Assembly: GCF_025699485.1 (NCBI RefSeq)
Contig: NZ_JANUXN010000016.1
Coordinates: 39,838 to 103,837, forward strand
DNA from: Thauera carbonicopians
Lineage (GTDB): Bacteria > Pseudomonadota > Gammaproteobacteria > Burkholderiales > Rhodocyclaceae
Length of the DNA stretch: 64,000 nucleotides
Reading direction: 5' to 3'
The translations under genes were made by a program, and so were the position numbers. Each line of letters starts with the position of its first letter. The stretch's first letter is position 1. The notes under the pieces are model-generated. The model did not search any database. It was not told the DNA's origin and saw only the letters and a list, made by a program, of their open reading frames with translations. Below are positions 1-10,015 of this stretch, one piece after another.

Positions 1-585
1 GTGCTGCAGCACCACGCCGACGAACTGCAGCGGCAAGGGGCCGAAACCTCGGCCCGGGCCATCCAGGCCCAGGTCGACACCATGCGCGACACCATCGAAC
101 GCGAACTGCGCCGCGCCCGGCTCGCCGGCGGCGGCCCCACCCGCGAAGGCTTCGACGCCCGCGCCCAGCTCCAGGCCCTGGCCCTGGCCCTGCGTCAGCT
201 TCATGCCGAGCGCGCGCTAGACATCGTCCTCGACGTACCCGAGCGCCACTACCCGCTCGACCGCGAAGACATGCTGGAACTGTTCGGCAACCTGCTCGAC
301 AATGCCTGCAAATGGGCAGGCTCACGCGTCGTGCTGCGCCTCGCCGGTGAGGCCGAGGCCCCCGGCGCCCTGGCATGCACCATCGAGGACGACGGCCCCG
401 GCGTACCGCCGGACATGATCCACAGCCTCGGCACCGCCGGCCTGCGCAGCGACGAGCGGCGCCCGGGCCACGGCATCGGCCTGGTCATCGTCGGCGACAT
501 CGTCGCACAATACGGCGGCACGATCGGCTACGCGCCCTCTCCGTCGCTGGGCGGCCTGCGCGTATCCCTGCGCCTGCCGCTGTAG
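1..585 (+). CDS. Sensor histidine kinase, C-terminal part (cut by window edge)
   Basis: This is the catalytic end of a two-component sensor kinase; the sensor, membrane and most of the dimerisation region lie before the window. The visible 194 residues show a coiled region (residues 1-45) that looks like the end of the DHp domain, then an HATPase domain. The N box reads ELFGNLLDNACKWA, the G1 box EDDGPGVP and the G2 box GHGIGL, so ATP binding should be intact. The overall look is PhoQ-like, but the phosphoacceptor histidine is not visible and the signal cannot be inferred. The reading frame is open at base 1, and the GTG there need not be the real start. The next gene lies 169 bp downstream and belongs to a separate transport operon. 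Confidence 0.85.
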   Translation: MLQHHADELQRQGAETSARAIQAQVDTMRDTIERELRRARLAGGGPTREGFDARAQLQALALALRQLHAERALDIVLDVPERHYPLDREDMLELFGNLLDNACKWAGSRVVLRLAGEAEAPGALACTIEDDGPGVPPDMIHSLGTAGLRSDERRPGHGIGLVIVGDIVAQYGGTIGYAPSPSLGGLRVSLRLPL

Positions 586-754
586 CAGCCCGTTTCATTA
601 AATGGAGCGGGCAGCCTGCGCAAGACAGCTTTCCGCTCGCCCGGTGATGCATGCGCTAGCATAAGCAAACCAGCATTTCATCGTTCCGCCCCATGGGCCG
701 GCAACGGACAATCGGGGCACGCACCGTGCCCTCATTTGCCAGGAGAACCCACCC
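586..754. other. Intergenic leader of the ABC transporter operon
   Basis: This 169-bp gap separates the kinase stop codon from the substrate-binding protein gene. It should hold the operon promoter, but I see no clear -35/-10 pair. A ribosome-binding site AGGAG lies at 741-745, ten bases before the ATG at 755. Confidence 0.4.
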
Positions 755-2347
755 ATGCCGCAGCACGCCTCCGTTTCCCGTCGTCCTTCCCTGCTGACCC
801 GCCTGCTGCTCGGCGCCGCCACGGCCGGCGCGCTGCTGCCGGCCTGGGCCGCCGACCTGCGCATCGGCCTGTCGTCCGACGTCACCTCGCTCGACCCCCA
901 CTTCGTCAACATCGCGCCGAACATCGCCTTTTCCGACCACATCTTCGACACCCTGGTGAAGTCCGACGCCAGCGGCAAGCTGGTCCCGGGGCTGGCGGAA
1001 AGCTGGCGCGCGGTGTCGCCGACCACCTGGGAGTTCAAGCTGCGCCAGGGCGTCGTCTTCTCCGACGGCACGCCGCTCACCGCCGAGGACGTGGTGTTCT
1101 CGCTCGACCGTCCCGGCACGATCAAGAACAGCCCCGGCCCTTTCACCAGCTACACCAATCAGATCGTCCGCAAGGAAATCATCGATGCCCACACCGTGCA
1201 CCTGCACACCGCGTCGGCCTACGGCCCGCTGCCGCTCGACCTGATCTCGATCTACGTGGTGTCGAAAAAGGCCGCCGAAAACGCCGGCACCGAGGACTTC
1301 AACACCGGCAAGGCGCTGATCGGCACCGGCCCGTTCAAGTTCGCCGCCTTCCGCAAGGGCGAAAGCATCGAGATCACGCGCAACGAGCGCTACTGGGGCA
1401 GCAAGCCCGAATGGGACAAGGTGGTGTTCCGCATCCTCGCCTCCGACGCGCCGCGCCTGTCGGCGCTGCTGGCCGGCGACGTCGATGTGATCGAGAACGT
1501 GCCCGCCGCCGACCTCGCCCGGCTCAAGACCAACCCGCAGGTCACGCTCGCCCAGCACACCACCTGGCGCACGCTGTTCTGGCAGCTCGACCAGTTCCGC
1601 GACCAGAGCCCCTTCGTCGCCGACAAGGACGGCAAGCCGCTCGCCAGGAACCCGCTCAAGGACCTGCGCGTGCGCCAGGCGATCTCCAAGGCGATCAACC
1701 GCCAGGCGCTGGTCGAACGCACGCTAGAAGGCCTGGCCGAGCCGGCTTCCAACATCAACGCCCCGGGCATCTTCGGCTACAACGACCGGATCCCGCTCGA
1801 GACCTACGACCCCGAAGGCGCCAAGAAGCTGCTCGCCGAAGCCGGCTACCCCGACGGCTTCTCGCTGACCATCCACGGCACCAACAACCGCTACATCAAC
1901 GACGAGCAGGTGGTGCAGACCGTCGCCCAGTTCCTCAACCGCATCGGCATCAGGACGCGGGTCGAGACCCAGCCGGTCGCCACCTACTTCGGCAAGGCGC
2001 GCGCGCACGAATACAGCTTCGCGCTGCTGGGCTGGGGCTCGCTCGCCACCGACTTCACGCTGCGCTCCATCGTCGGCACCATCGATCCCGACACCGGCTG
2101 GGGCAGCTGGAACTGGGGCAAGTACAGCAACCCGAAGGTCGATGAACTGGTGGCCGGCGCGCTGGCCGCGGTCGAGCCGGCCGAGCGCGAACGCCTCGCC
2201 CGCGAAGCCGCCGGCGTCGCGCTGGGCGACCTGGCGGTGATCCCCTCGCATCACCAGCTCGCCACCTGGGCACTGCGCAAGGGCTTCGCCTACGATGGCC
2301 GCATCGACGAGTTCACGTTTGCGCATGAAATTCGCAGTGTGCGTTGA
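755..2347 (+). CDS. ABC transporter substrate-binding protein, peptide/nickel/opine family (SBP_bac_5)
   Basis: A 530-residue periplasmic binding protein that captures the substrate for the permease encoded downstream. The N-terminus has Arg residues, a hydrophobic stretch and an AWA signal-peptidase site near residue 32, so it should be exported. The mature start DLRIGLSSDVTSLDPH is the usual opening of cluster C (DppA/OppA) binding proteins, and the stretch LIGTGPFKF near residue 190 is also typical. The length fits the family. It is the first gene of a five-gene operon with two permeases and two ATPases. Substrate cannot be read from sequence: dipeptides, opines, glutathione or nickel chelates are all possible. 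The ATG at 755 is supported by AGGAG at 741-745. Confidence 0.9.
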   Translation: MPQHASVSRRPSLLTRLLLGAATAGALLPAWAADLRIGLSSDVTSLDPHFVNIAPNIAFSDHIFDTLVKSDASGKLVPGLAESWRAVSPTTWEFKLRQGVVFSDGTPLTAEDVVFSLDRPGTIKNSPGPFTSYTNQIVRKEIIDAHTVHLHTASAYGPLPLDLISIYVVSKKAAENAGTEDFNTGKALIGTGPFKFAAFRKGESIEITRNERYWGSKPEWDKVVFRILASDAPRLSALLAGDVDVIENVPAADLARLKTNPQVTLAQHTTWRTLFWQLDQFRDQSPFVADKDGKPLARNPLKDLRVRQAISKAINRQALVERTLEGLAEPASNINAPGIFGYNDRIPLETYDPEGAKKLLAEAGYPDGFSLTIHGTNNRYINDEQVVQTVAQFLNRIGIRTRVETQPVATYFGKARAHEYSFALLGWGSLATDFTLRSIVGTIDPDTGWGSWNWGKYSNPKVDELVAGALAAVEPAERERLAREAAGVALGDLAVIPSHHQLATWALRKGFAYDGRIDEFTFAHEIRSVR

Positions 2348-2372
2348 GGAAAGCCGCCCCGGGGCTGGCGCA

Positions 2373-2444
2373 GGATGGGTAGAGCGCAGCGAAACCCATC
2401 ATCGATCGCAACGTGATGGATTGCGCCTTCGACTCTACCCATCC
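2373..2444. repeat. Intergenic inverted repeat (REP-like)
   Basis: A 12-bp perfect inverted repeat, GGATGGGTAGAG at 2373-2384 and CTCTACCCATCC at 2433-2444, sits between the binding-protein gene and the first permease gene. The arms enclose a second imperfect pairing (AACCCATC / GATGG). Elements with this arm occur repeatedly between genes in betaproteobacteria. Within an importer operon such a hairpin often lets the binding protein be made in excess by stabilising the upstream mRNA; that role is inferred. Confidence 0.7.
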
Positions 2445-2488
2445 TACAGCTCTGAACAAGCGCCGGCCTGCCGTAACGGAGCCGCCGC

Positions 2489-3469
2489 ATGACCCTGTTC
2501 CTGCTGCGCCGCCTGCTGCAGACCGCCCAGGTGCTGTTCATCATGTCGCTGCTGGTGTTCGTCGGCGTCTACGCCGTCGGCAATCCGCTCGACATGCTGG
2601 TCGATCCGCAGGCCACCGCGGCCGACACCGCCCGCGTGGCCGCGGCGCTGGGGCTGGACCAGCCGCTGTGGGTGCAGTACTGGCGTTTCCTCGGCAACGC
2701 GCTGCAGGGCGACCTCGGCAACTCCTTCCTGCACGGCACACCGGCGCTGCAACTGATCGTGCAGCGCCTGCCGGCGACGCTGGAGCTGGCCGTCAGCGCG
2801 CTGCTGATCGCGGTGCTGCTCGGCATTCCGCTCGGCCTGTGGGCCGGGCTGCGACCGGACAGCTTCGGCGGGCGCACGATCATGGCCGGCTCGATCCTGG
2901 GCTTTTCGCTGCCGACCTTCTGGGTCGGGCTGATGCTGATCATGGTGTTCTCGGTGCATCTCGGCTGGCTGCCGTCCGGCGGGCGCGGGCCGACGCGCGA
3001 ATTCCTCGGCCTCGAATGGTCGCTGCTGGCGCCCGGCGGCTGGCGCTACCTGCTGCTGCCGGCACTCAACCTGGCGCTGTTCAAGCTCGCGCTGGTGATC
3101 CGCCTGACCCAGAGCGGCACCCGCGAGGCGCTGCTGCAGGACTACGTGCGCTTCGCCCGCGCCAAGGGCCTGCCGCCGCATCGCGTGGTCGGCGTGCATG
3201 TGCTGAAGAACATCATGATCCCGGTCGTCACCGTGGTCGGGCTGGAATTCGGCACCCTGATCGCCTTCTCGGTCGTCACCGAATCCATCTTCGCCTGGCC
3301 CGGCATCGGCAAGCTGCTGCTGGACTCCATCAACCAGCTCGACCGGCCGGTGGTGGTCGCCTACCTGCTGCTGATCGTGTTCATCTACACGCTGATCAGC
3401 CTGGTGGTCGACCTGCTCTACGCCGCGCTCGACCCGCGGGTACGCCTCGCGGGCGGACAGACGGCATGA
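2489..3469 (+). CDS. ABC transporter permease, DppB/OppB type
   Basis: A 326-residue inner-membrane permease with the DppB/OppB layout: an N-terminal helix (LLRRLLQTAQVLFIMSLLVF), a periplasmic loop with GLDQPLWVQYWRFL, then about five further helices. The cytoplasmic coupling (EAA) loop reads YVRFARAKGLPPHRV near residues 223-237 and should dock on one of the ATPases. The family's ESIFAWPGIGKL motif is present near residues 265-276. It pairs with the second permease 10 bp downstream. Length and topology are normal. Confidence 0.92.
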   Translation: MTLFLLRRLLQTAQVLFIMSLLVFVGVYAVGNPLDMLVDPQATAADTARVAAALGLDQPLWVQYWRFLGNALQGDLGNSFLHGTPALQLIVQRLPATLELAVSALLIAVLLGIPLGLWAGLRPDSFGGRTIMAGSILGFSLPTFWVGLMLIMVFSVHLGWLPSGGRGPTREFLGLEWSLLAPGGWRYLLLPALNLALFKLALVIRLTQSGTREALLQDYVRFARAKGLPPHRVVGVHVLKNIMIPVVTVVGLEFGTLIAFSVVTESIFAWPGIGKLLLDSINQLDRPVVVAYLLLIVFIYTLISLVVDLLYAALDPRVRLAGGQTA

Positions 3470-3479
3470 GATTCAGCCA

Positions 3480-4396
3480 ATGACGGCCTCTGCTTCTTCC
3501 GCTATCTCAGCCTCCCACCCGAGCGCAGGCGGCTGGCGCACGCTGATCCGCGCCTACGCGACCAGCCCGCTGGCGCTCGCCGGGCTGGTCCTGCTGCTGG
3601 TGATCGTCACCGCGGCGCTGGCCGCACCCTGGATCGCGCCGCAGGATCCTTACGACCTGTCGCAGCTCGACATCATGGATTCGCGCCTGCCGCCGGGCAG
3701 CACCAGTGCCGACGGCAGCCTGCACTACCTGCTCGGCACCGACGGCCAGGGCCGCGACATGCTGTCGGCGATCCTCTACGGCCTGCGCATCAGCGTCGCC
3801 GTCGGTTTCAGCGCCACGCTGCTGGCACTGGCGCTGGGCATGTCGCTCGGGCTGGTGGCGGGTTATGCCGGCGGGCGCATCGATGCCTTCGTGATGCGCG
3901 CAGTGGACATCCAGATGTCCTTCCCGGCGATCCTCACCGCAATGATCCTGCTGGCGCTGTTCGGCCAGGGCACGGACAAGATCGTCATCGCCCTGGTCGC
4001 CTCGCAGTGGGCCTACTACGCCCGCACCACGCGCAGCGCGGCGCTGGTCGAAGGCCGGCGCGAATACATCGAGGCCGCCCGCCTGCTCGGGCTATCCACG
4101 CCGCGCATCCTGTTCCGCCACCTGCTGCCCAACTGCCTGCCGCCGCTGATCGTCGTCGCCGCGCTGCAGGTGGCGGCGGCGATCGCGCTGGAAGCCACGC
4201 TGTCCTTCCTCGGCCTCGGCCTGCCGGTCACCGAGCCATCGCTCGGCCTGCTGATATCCAACGGCTTCCAGTACCTGTATTCCGGCCGCTACTGGATGAG
4301 CGTGTTCCCCGGCGTGGCGCTGCTGCTGACCATCGTTGCCCTCAACCTGGTCGCCGACCGCCTGCGCGAGATCCTCAATCCGCGCCTGCAACCACA

Positions 4397-4400
<4 letters not shown>
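3480..4400 (+). CDS. ABC transporter permease, DppC/OppC type
   Basis: A 306-residue second permease that forms the heterodimeric pore with the preceding gene product. It has the DppC signature: a cytoplasmic N-terminus, a first helix (ALAGLVLLLVIVTAALAAP), the loop motif LLGTDGQGRDMLS, and an EAA coupling loop EYIEAARLLGLSTPRI. The stop codon overlaps the start codon of the next gene as ATGA at 4397-4400, which implies translational coupling with the ATPase. Nothing unusual in length. Confidence 0.92.
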
Positions 4401-5451
<1,051 letters not shown>

Positions 5452-5455
<4 letters not shown>

Positions 5456-6462
5456 GCACCCCGCCGCTGCTCGCCCTCCACGGCATCCACAAGCACTTCG
5501 GCCCCCGGCCGGACTGGCTGGAAGGCCTCGGCATCCGCCTCGGCTGGCTGCCGCCGCCCGCCCGCGTGCACGCGCTCGACGGCATCGACGTCGACATTGC
5601 CGCCGGCGAAGTGCTCGGCTTGGTCGGCGAATCCGGCAGCAGCAAATCCACCCTCGGCCGCGTCGCCGCCGGCCTGCTGTCGCCCGACCGGGGCACGCGC
5701 CTGTGGCACGGCAAGGAAATCGAAGCCACGCCGATGGCGGCCAACGGCATCCAGATGGTCTTCCAGGATCCGTCCGCTTCGCTGAACCCACGCATGCGGG
5801 TGGCCGAGCTGATCGCCGAAGCGCCGCGCACCCACGGCCTGATCACCCGCCGCGAACAGGCGGACTACGTCGCCGAGCTGCTGCGCCAGGTCGGCCTCGA
5901 CCCCGGCGCGGCGAGCCGCTTCCCGCACCAGTTCTCCGGCGGCCAGCGCGCCCGCATCGGCATCGCCCGCGCGCTGGCGGTGAAACCCGAACTGCTGATC
6001 TGCGACGAGCCAGTCGCGGCGCTCGACGTCTCGGTGCAGGCCCAGGTGCTGAACCTGTTCGGCGAACTGCGCAGCCGCCTCGGCCTGACCTACCTGTTCA
6101 TCAGCCACGACCTCGGCGTCGTGCGCCACCTGTGCGAGCGCGTCGCCATCCTCTACCTGGGCCGCATCGTCGAAAGCGCCCCGGCGGACGCACTGTTCAC
6201 CGCGCCCGCCCACCCCTACACCCAGGCCCTGATCGCCGACGCGCCGACGCTGAAGGCCAAGAAGAAACGCTTCGTCGCCATCCGCGGCGAACTGCCCTCG
6301 CCGCTGTCGCCGCCATCCGGCTGCCACTTCCACCCGCGCTGCCCGCACGCCTTCGCCCGCTGCCGCGAGGAACGGCCGGTGTTGCGCGAGATTTCACCCG
6401 GCCATCGAGCTGCCTGTCATTTGCACGACGGTCCCTCTGCCCCGTCCCTGCTGCCACCCTGA
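5452..6462 (+). CDS. ABC transporter ATP-binding protein, DppF/OppF type, with altered Walker A
   Basis: A 336-residue partner ATPase of the importer. Walker B (LLICDEPVAALDVS), the signature FSGGQRARI and the switch histidine (FISHDLGVV) are intact, and the C-terminus again has the family Cys cluster (CHFHPRCPHAFARC). The Walker A loop reads GESGSSKST at residues 59-67: the normally invariant Gly before the Lys is Ser64, encoded by AGC at 5641-5643, one base from GGC. This could weaken nucleotide binding at one site, or be a sequencing or strain-specific change. The N-terminal insert between residues 16 and 40 is also seen in the DppF/OppF group. The start overlaps the previous gene as ATGA. 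Confidence 0.9.
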
Positions 6463-6499
6463 CCCCAGGCCCCAGCCAGTATCGCAAGCAAGCAAATGA

Positions 6500-6530
6500 A
6501 AACGGCACCCACAAACAGGTGCCGTTTCTT
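6500..6530. terminator. Bidirectional rho-independent terminator
   Basis: A 10-bp stem, AAACGGCACC at 6500-6509 and GGTGCCGTTT at 6518-6527, with an 8-base loop and T-rich flanks on both strands. It sits between the end of the transporter operon and the end of the convergent nuclease gene, so it can serve both. Confidence 0.85.
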
Positions 6531-6550
6531 CCAGTTCAACCCCTCGGGCT

Positions 6551-7450
6551 TCACTTCTCACTGAATACATCCTCCAAGGTTCGCGCATCCAGGATGTTCT
6601 CAGCCCATTGTTCCAGCTCTACCGATTTTGCCTTGCGCAAGCGCTCATCCGTCACCGGATCGAGCGGACCGAAACGGCGTGTAAGCTGCCGAATCAACAC
6701 GGCGAGTTCACCTTGGTGCATCCCCTGTTGCACGCCCTCGCTGCGCACGCGTTCGCTCCAAGTCATCATGGTCTGCTTCTCCTGCGGGTACTGTTCGGCA
6801 AAAAGCTCACGCTCATTATCGGTAAGCCGGCTGTAGATGTCGATGAAGTCCATGTATTTGAGGCGCTTTTCCATGTCCGGTTCCAGTTCCAGCAGACCTT
6901 GGAAAGCCCAGGCGAAGACATCGACCGCAGCCTGTCTCACATAAGCCATGTTGGGCAGATTGAGCCGGGCGACGATGTTGTCACTGTCGCGGAACTGCTC
7001 GGCTGGCATCTCGTCAAGAATGCAGAACAGGTAGCGGAACGACAGGAAAGCATGATTCTCACTCCCCAGTTCCAGCCGCTTGCGGATACGCGCGTCTCCG
7101 CGCAAGAAAACCACCACGGGCACCACGCGATCGGTCTTGCACAGTTCGGCCAGATCGAGGCAGTAATGGCCGAGCCGGTGGATGGAGAAGCGTGCCGGAT
7201 CACTTTTCTCTTCCAGCACGAACAGCAACGCCTCCCTGCGACCGTCGGGCCACTCCACCAGCAAGGGCACGTCCAGTTCGTGAAAGCGGTCGCCGAGGCG
7301 GTTCTTCAGTTGCTCCTGCCGGATCGGCGTAATCCGCACCGATTCGTCGATATGCATCGCTTCGTCCGGAGCAAAGAACTCCAGCGCCTGACGCGGATAG
7401 TCGAGGATCAGATTCTTGAAGTTCTGGTCGTGACTGTTGGGAGCAGACAT
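6551..7450 (-). CDS. Rpn-family recombination-promoting nuclease / putative transposase (PD-(D/E)XK)
   Basis: A 299-residue protein of the Rpn (RpnA/YhgA-like) family, related to transposase PD-(D/E)XK nucleases. It starts with SAPNSHDQNFKNLILDYP, a typical Rpn N-terminus. The nuclease core follows: VPLLVEWPDGR, then FVLEEKSD, in which the E-x-K is the metal/catalytic pair. The C-terminal part (RFGPLDPVTDERLRKA, LEQWAENILDARTLEDVF) matches the DUF4351-like tail common in such proteins. The ATG at 7450 is preferred because CGGAG precedes it by about 7 bases; an in-frame start at 7531 would add 27 unlikely residues. It stands alone. Such genes are numerous and variable in bacterial genomes, and a cellular role here is unknown. 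Confidence 0.85.
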   Translation of the reverse strand: MSAPNSHDQNFKNLILDYPRQALEFFAPDEAMHIDESVRITPIRQEQLKNRLGDRFHELDVPLLVEWPDGRREALLFVLEEKSDPARFSIHRLGHYCLDLAELCKTDRVVPVVVFLRGDARIRKRLELGSENHAFLSFRYLFCILDEMPAEQFRDSDNIVARLNLPNMAYVRQAAVDVFAWAFQGLLELEPDMEKRLKYMDFIDIYSRLTDNERELFAEQYPQEKQTMMTWSERVRSEGVQQGMHQGELAVLIRQLTRRFGPLDPVTDERLRKAKSVELEQWAENILDARTLEDVFSEK

Positions 7451-7640
7451 GGCGGCACTCCGGCTGGTGATGCCAGGATCATCATCACGCACTCGCTCAA
7501 TGTCAATATCATTATTGGACGTATCCCCCACAGTGCCTTCGTCTCACCTTCGGCTACAATCGGCCGTTTCCGGCAGGTCGTTGACTGCCGCCCGCCCGAT
7601 GGAAACATCCGGCCCCCGCAAACAAAACTGGAGATCACCC

Positions 7641-8768
7641 ATGCCCGGACTGCTGCCCAACGTCGACCCCGATGGCCTGCTCGAATACTCGGTGGTGTTC
7701 ACCGACCGTTCGCTGAACCACATGTCCAAGGCCTTCCAGGGCGTGATGCGCGACATCTCGGCGACGCTGAAGAAGGTCTATAACGCCAGCGCGGTCGCAC
7801 TCGTGCCCGGCGGCGGCTCGTTCGGTATGGAGGCGGTGGCGCGCCAGTTCGCCACCGGCAAGAAGACCCTGGTGATCCGTAACGGCTGGTTCAGCTACCG
7901 CTGGACGCAGATTTTCGAGATGGGCGGCATCCCGTCCGAATCGATCGTCCTCAAGGCCCGCCCGACCAGCAGCGGCCCGCAGGCACCTTTCGCGCCGGTG
8001 CCGATCGACGAAGTCGTTGCCGCCATCCGCCAGCACCGCCCCGACCTGGTCTTTGCGCCGCACGTCGAAACCGCTGCCGGCATGATCCTGCCCGACGACT
8101 ACCTGCGCGCAGTGGCCGACGCGGTACATGAACACGGCGGCCTGTTCGTGCTCGACAGCATCGCCTCCGGCGCCGTGTGGGTGGACATGCAGGCCTGCGG
8201 CGTCGACATCCTGATCAGCGCGCCGCAAAAGGGCTGGAGCAGCTCGCCCTGCGCGGCGATGGTGATGCTCAATACCACCGCGCGCGAACGCATCGACGCC
8301 ACCACCAGCACCAGCTTCGCCGCCGACCTGAAGAAGTGGCTGCAGATCATGGAAGCCTACGAGGCCGGCGGCCACGCCTACCACGCCACGCTGCCGACCG
8401 ACGCGCTCGCCGCCATGCGCGACATGATGAAGGAAACCGAAGCCTTCGGCTTCGACAAGGCCAGGGACGCGCAATGGGAGCTCGGCCGCCGCGTGCGCGC
8501 ACTGCTGCAATCGCGCGGCATCCGCAGCGTCGCCGCCGAAGGCTTCCAGGCCCCGGGCGTGGTCGTCAGCTACACCGAGGACGACGGCATCAAGAGCGGC
8601 GCCAAGTTCATCGCCGCCGGCCTGCAGACCGCCGCCGGCGTGCCGCTGCAATGCGACGAACCGGCGGACTTCAAGACTTTCCGCATCGGCCTGTTCGGCC
8701 TCGACAAGCTGGGCAACATCGACCGCGCCGTGGGTAATCTGGAGCGGGCGCTCGACGCGCTGGGTTGA
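7641..8768 (+). CDS. Class V aminotransferase (alanine-glyoxylate / serine-pyruvate type)
   Basis: A 375-residue PLP-dependent aminotransferase of fold type I, class V. The PLP-binding lysine lies in ISAPQKGWSSSP (about residues 193-204), preceded by the PLP-contact aspartate in FVLDSIASGA and the glycine-rich VPGGGSFGMEA near residue 55. These features place it with alanine-glyoxylate and serine-pyruvate aminotransferases rather than cysteine desulphurases. The ATG at 7641 follows GGAG at 7630-7633. Substrates cannot be fixed from sequence; phosphoserine or (S)-ureidoglycine aminotransferase-like activity is possible. It appears monocistronic, with a strong hairpin directly after it. Confidence 0.85.
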   Translation: MPGLLPNVDPDGLLEYSVVFTDRSLNHMSKAFQGVMRDISATLKKVYNASAVALVPGGGSFGMEAVARQFATGKKTLVIRNGWFSYRWTQIFEMGGIPSESIVLKARPTSSGPQAPFAPVPIDEVVAAIRQHRPDLVFAPHVETAAGMILPDDYLRAVADAVHEHGGLFVLDSIASGAVWVDMQACGVDILISAPQKGWSSSPCAAMVMLNTTARERIDATTSTSFAADLKKWLQIMEAYEAGGHAYHATLPTDALAAMRDMMKETEAFGFDKARDAQWELGRRVRALLQSRGIRSVAAEGFQAPGVVVSYTEDDGIKSGAKFIAAGLQTAAGVPLQCDEPADFKTFRIGLFGLDKLGNIDRAVGNLERALDALG

Positions 8769-8776
8769 GAGTTCAA

Positions 8777-8815
8777 CAGTCTTCGCTGGCCGGCATTAGC
8801 CGCCGGCGAAGACTG
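8777..8815. terminator. Strong hairpin after the aminotransferase gene
   Basis: Perfect 10-bp arms CAGTCTTCGC (8777-8786) and GCGAAGACTG (8806-8815) enclose further imperfect GC pairing. There is no clear T-tract, so it may be a terminator of the hairpin-only kind or an mRNA 3' stabiliser. Confidence 0.55.
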
Positions 8816-9208
8816 CGTGACGAGGCGTTCTCGGCCTTTGCGGTCGTTAATGCCAACGAGCTCGAATGGTTACTTTCGGCCAACTGCGGAACTTCGTCTT
8901 TCCCCCTGAGTAGTCATCCAGAAGACCGGTTCACTCTGAAACCTGCCGAACGGCCTATGGATGATCGAAAGCCACACCCAGTCGGTCAACGGCCATAGCC
9001 TTGGAATTTCGCCAGAGCAGCCCACTGGCAATCCAGCCTATTACCGCACGACAGACTCGCACATCCCCTAGCCCATACGCGGGATCACCTCCTCGTATCG
9101 GACGTTCGAGGCTCGTGACAGTGTCCGAAGCTGCCCTTGGCTCTGATATTCGGTGATGGAAGTCACGACAATGCCTTCGCCGGTGGGGCATGATCGCTAT
9201 CACGATTC
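8816..9208. other. Intergenic region upstream of the Hachiman system; no gene recognised
   Basis: About 390 bp between the aminotransferase hairpin and hamA. Open frames here (for example 8955-9203 on the minus strand) match nothing I recognise and lack good ribosome-binding sites. I see no integrase, tRNA end or clear direct repeat that would mark an island boundary, although the stretch is a natural candidate for the left junction of the accessory block. Confidence 0.4.
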
Positions 9209-10015
9209 ATGCTCACTGATTGGGGGCGCGCTGTGGGGCTATATGAAAGGTGGTGCGAGGCAAACAAGGAAGAGGAAAAACGCAAGCATTACTGGACCTA
9301 CGTAGAGAAGGATGGCGGCCGCGACGAGATTCGCGCTGACTTGGCTGAGACTATCCGCTCGCATTACGACCGACTCGAACGCATCGCCGAGGACGTCGAT
9401 CGGCTCGGATATAAGGTAGCTGCCAAGATTCTCATCGAGGCTATGCCCCAGACGCCCAAGGGCCGCTCAGGCGATCTCGGTGAGATCCTCGCGACCGAGT
9501 TGGTCGAGGAAGAGATCGGCTTGCGCGTCCCCGTGCGCCGCCTCCGCTACAAAGACGGCCGCAACATGGCCATGCGCGGGGATGACTTCATCGGCGCTGG
9601 CTACGATGGGGCCGGTGAAAAGCTCTGGCTGCTAAAAGGCGAAGCCAAGAGCAACAAGGTACTCGGCAAAGCCACGGTTACGAACGCCCGCAAGGTGCTC
9701 AACCGCGACAACGGCCGTTGCACGCCCGATTCGCTGCTGTTTGTCGCCAACCGCCTGCTGGAGAGCAACGATCCAGATGACAACGCGCTGGGTCGCAGTC
9801 TCCGTGACGAGGTGGGCCTGAAGTCCCTTCGCGCCGATCGCATCGACCACATGCTTTTCACCGTGTCGGGCAACGGCCCGCACGCTTCGCTGAAAGAGGA
9901 CCTCGACGCCACGGGCACCAGTCGAGATCATTACGTCGTGAACATCCACGTCGAAGATCACCAGGACTTCATCGCGGCCATGTACGAGGAGGCGGAAAAC
10001 CTTGGAGACGATTGA
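9209..10015 (+). CDS. hamA: Hachiman anti-phage system protein HamA (DUF1837 nuclease)
   Basis: A 268-residue protein with the DUF1837/HamA layout, the effector nuclease of the Hachiman defence system. In known systems HamA is a PD-(D/E)XK-like nuclease held in check by its helicase partner and released when damaged or phage DNA is sensed. The expected core is visible: SGDLGEIL with Glu92, MRGDDFIG with Asp125/Asp126, and LLKGEAKSN with Glu145-x-Lys147. The C-terminal half (residues 190-268) is a conserved, acidic tail. The ATG at 9209 lacks a good ribosome-binding site; an in-frame GTG at 9233 is an alternative. It overlaps hamB by 14 bases, so the two are translated together. Assignment rests on motifs plus the adjacent giant helicase. 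Confidence 0.85.
   Translation: MLTDWGRAVGLYERWCEANKEEEKRKHYWTYVEKDGGRDEIRADLAETIRSHYDRLERIAEDVDRLGYKVAAKILIEAMPQTPKGRSGDLGEILATELVEEEIGLRVPVRRLRYKDGRNMAMRGDDFIGAGYDGAGEKLWLLKGEAKSNKVLGKATVTNARKVLNRDNGRCTPDSLLFVANRLLESNDPDDNALGRSLRDEVGLKSLRADRIDHMLFTVSGNGPHASLKEDLDATGTSRDHYVVNIHVEDHQDFIAAMYEEAENLGDD

Noticed and set aside
6551..7450. Counting the Rpn-family gene as part of an insertion sequence
   Set aside because: No terminal inverted repeats or target duplications were seen around it. Rpn genes commonly stand alone.
8955..9203. A small minus-strand gene upstream of hamA
   Set aside because: It has no recognisable product, no ribosome-binding site and runs into the probable hamA promoter. 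The frame is likely chance.
10002..10015. The hamA-hamB overlap as a frameshift or broken fusion gene
   Set aside because: hamB has an ideal ribosome-binding site 9 bases before its TTG start, and both proteins match separate known families.
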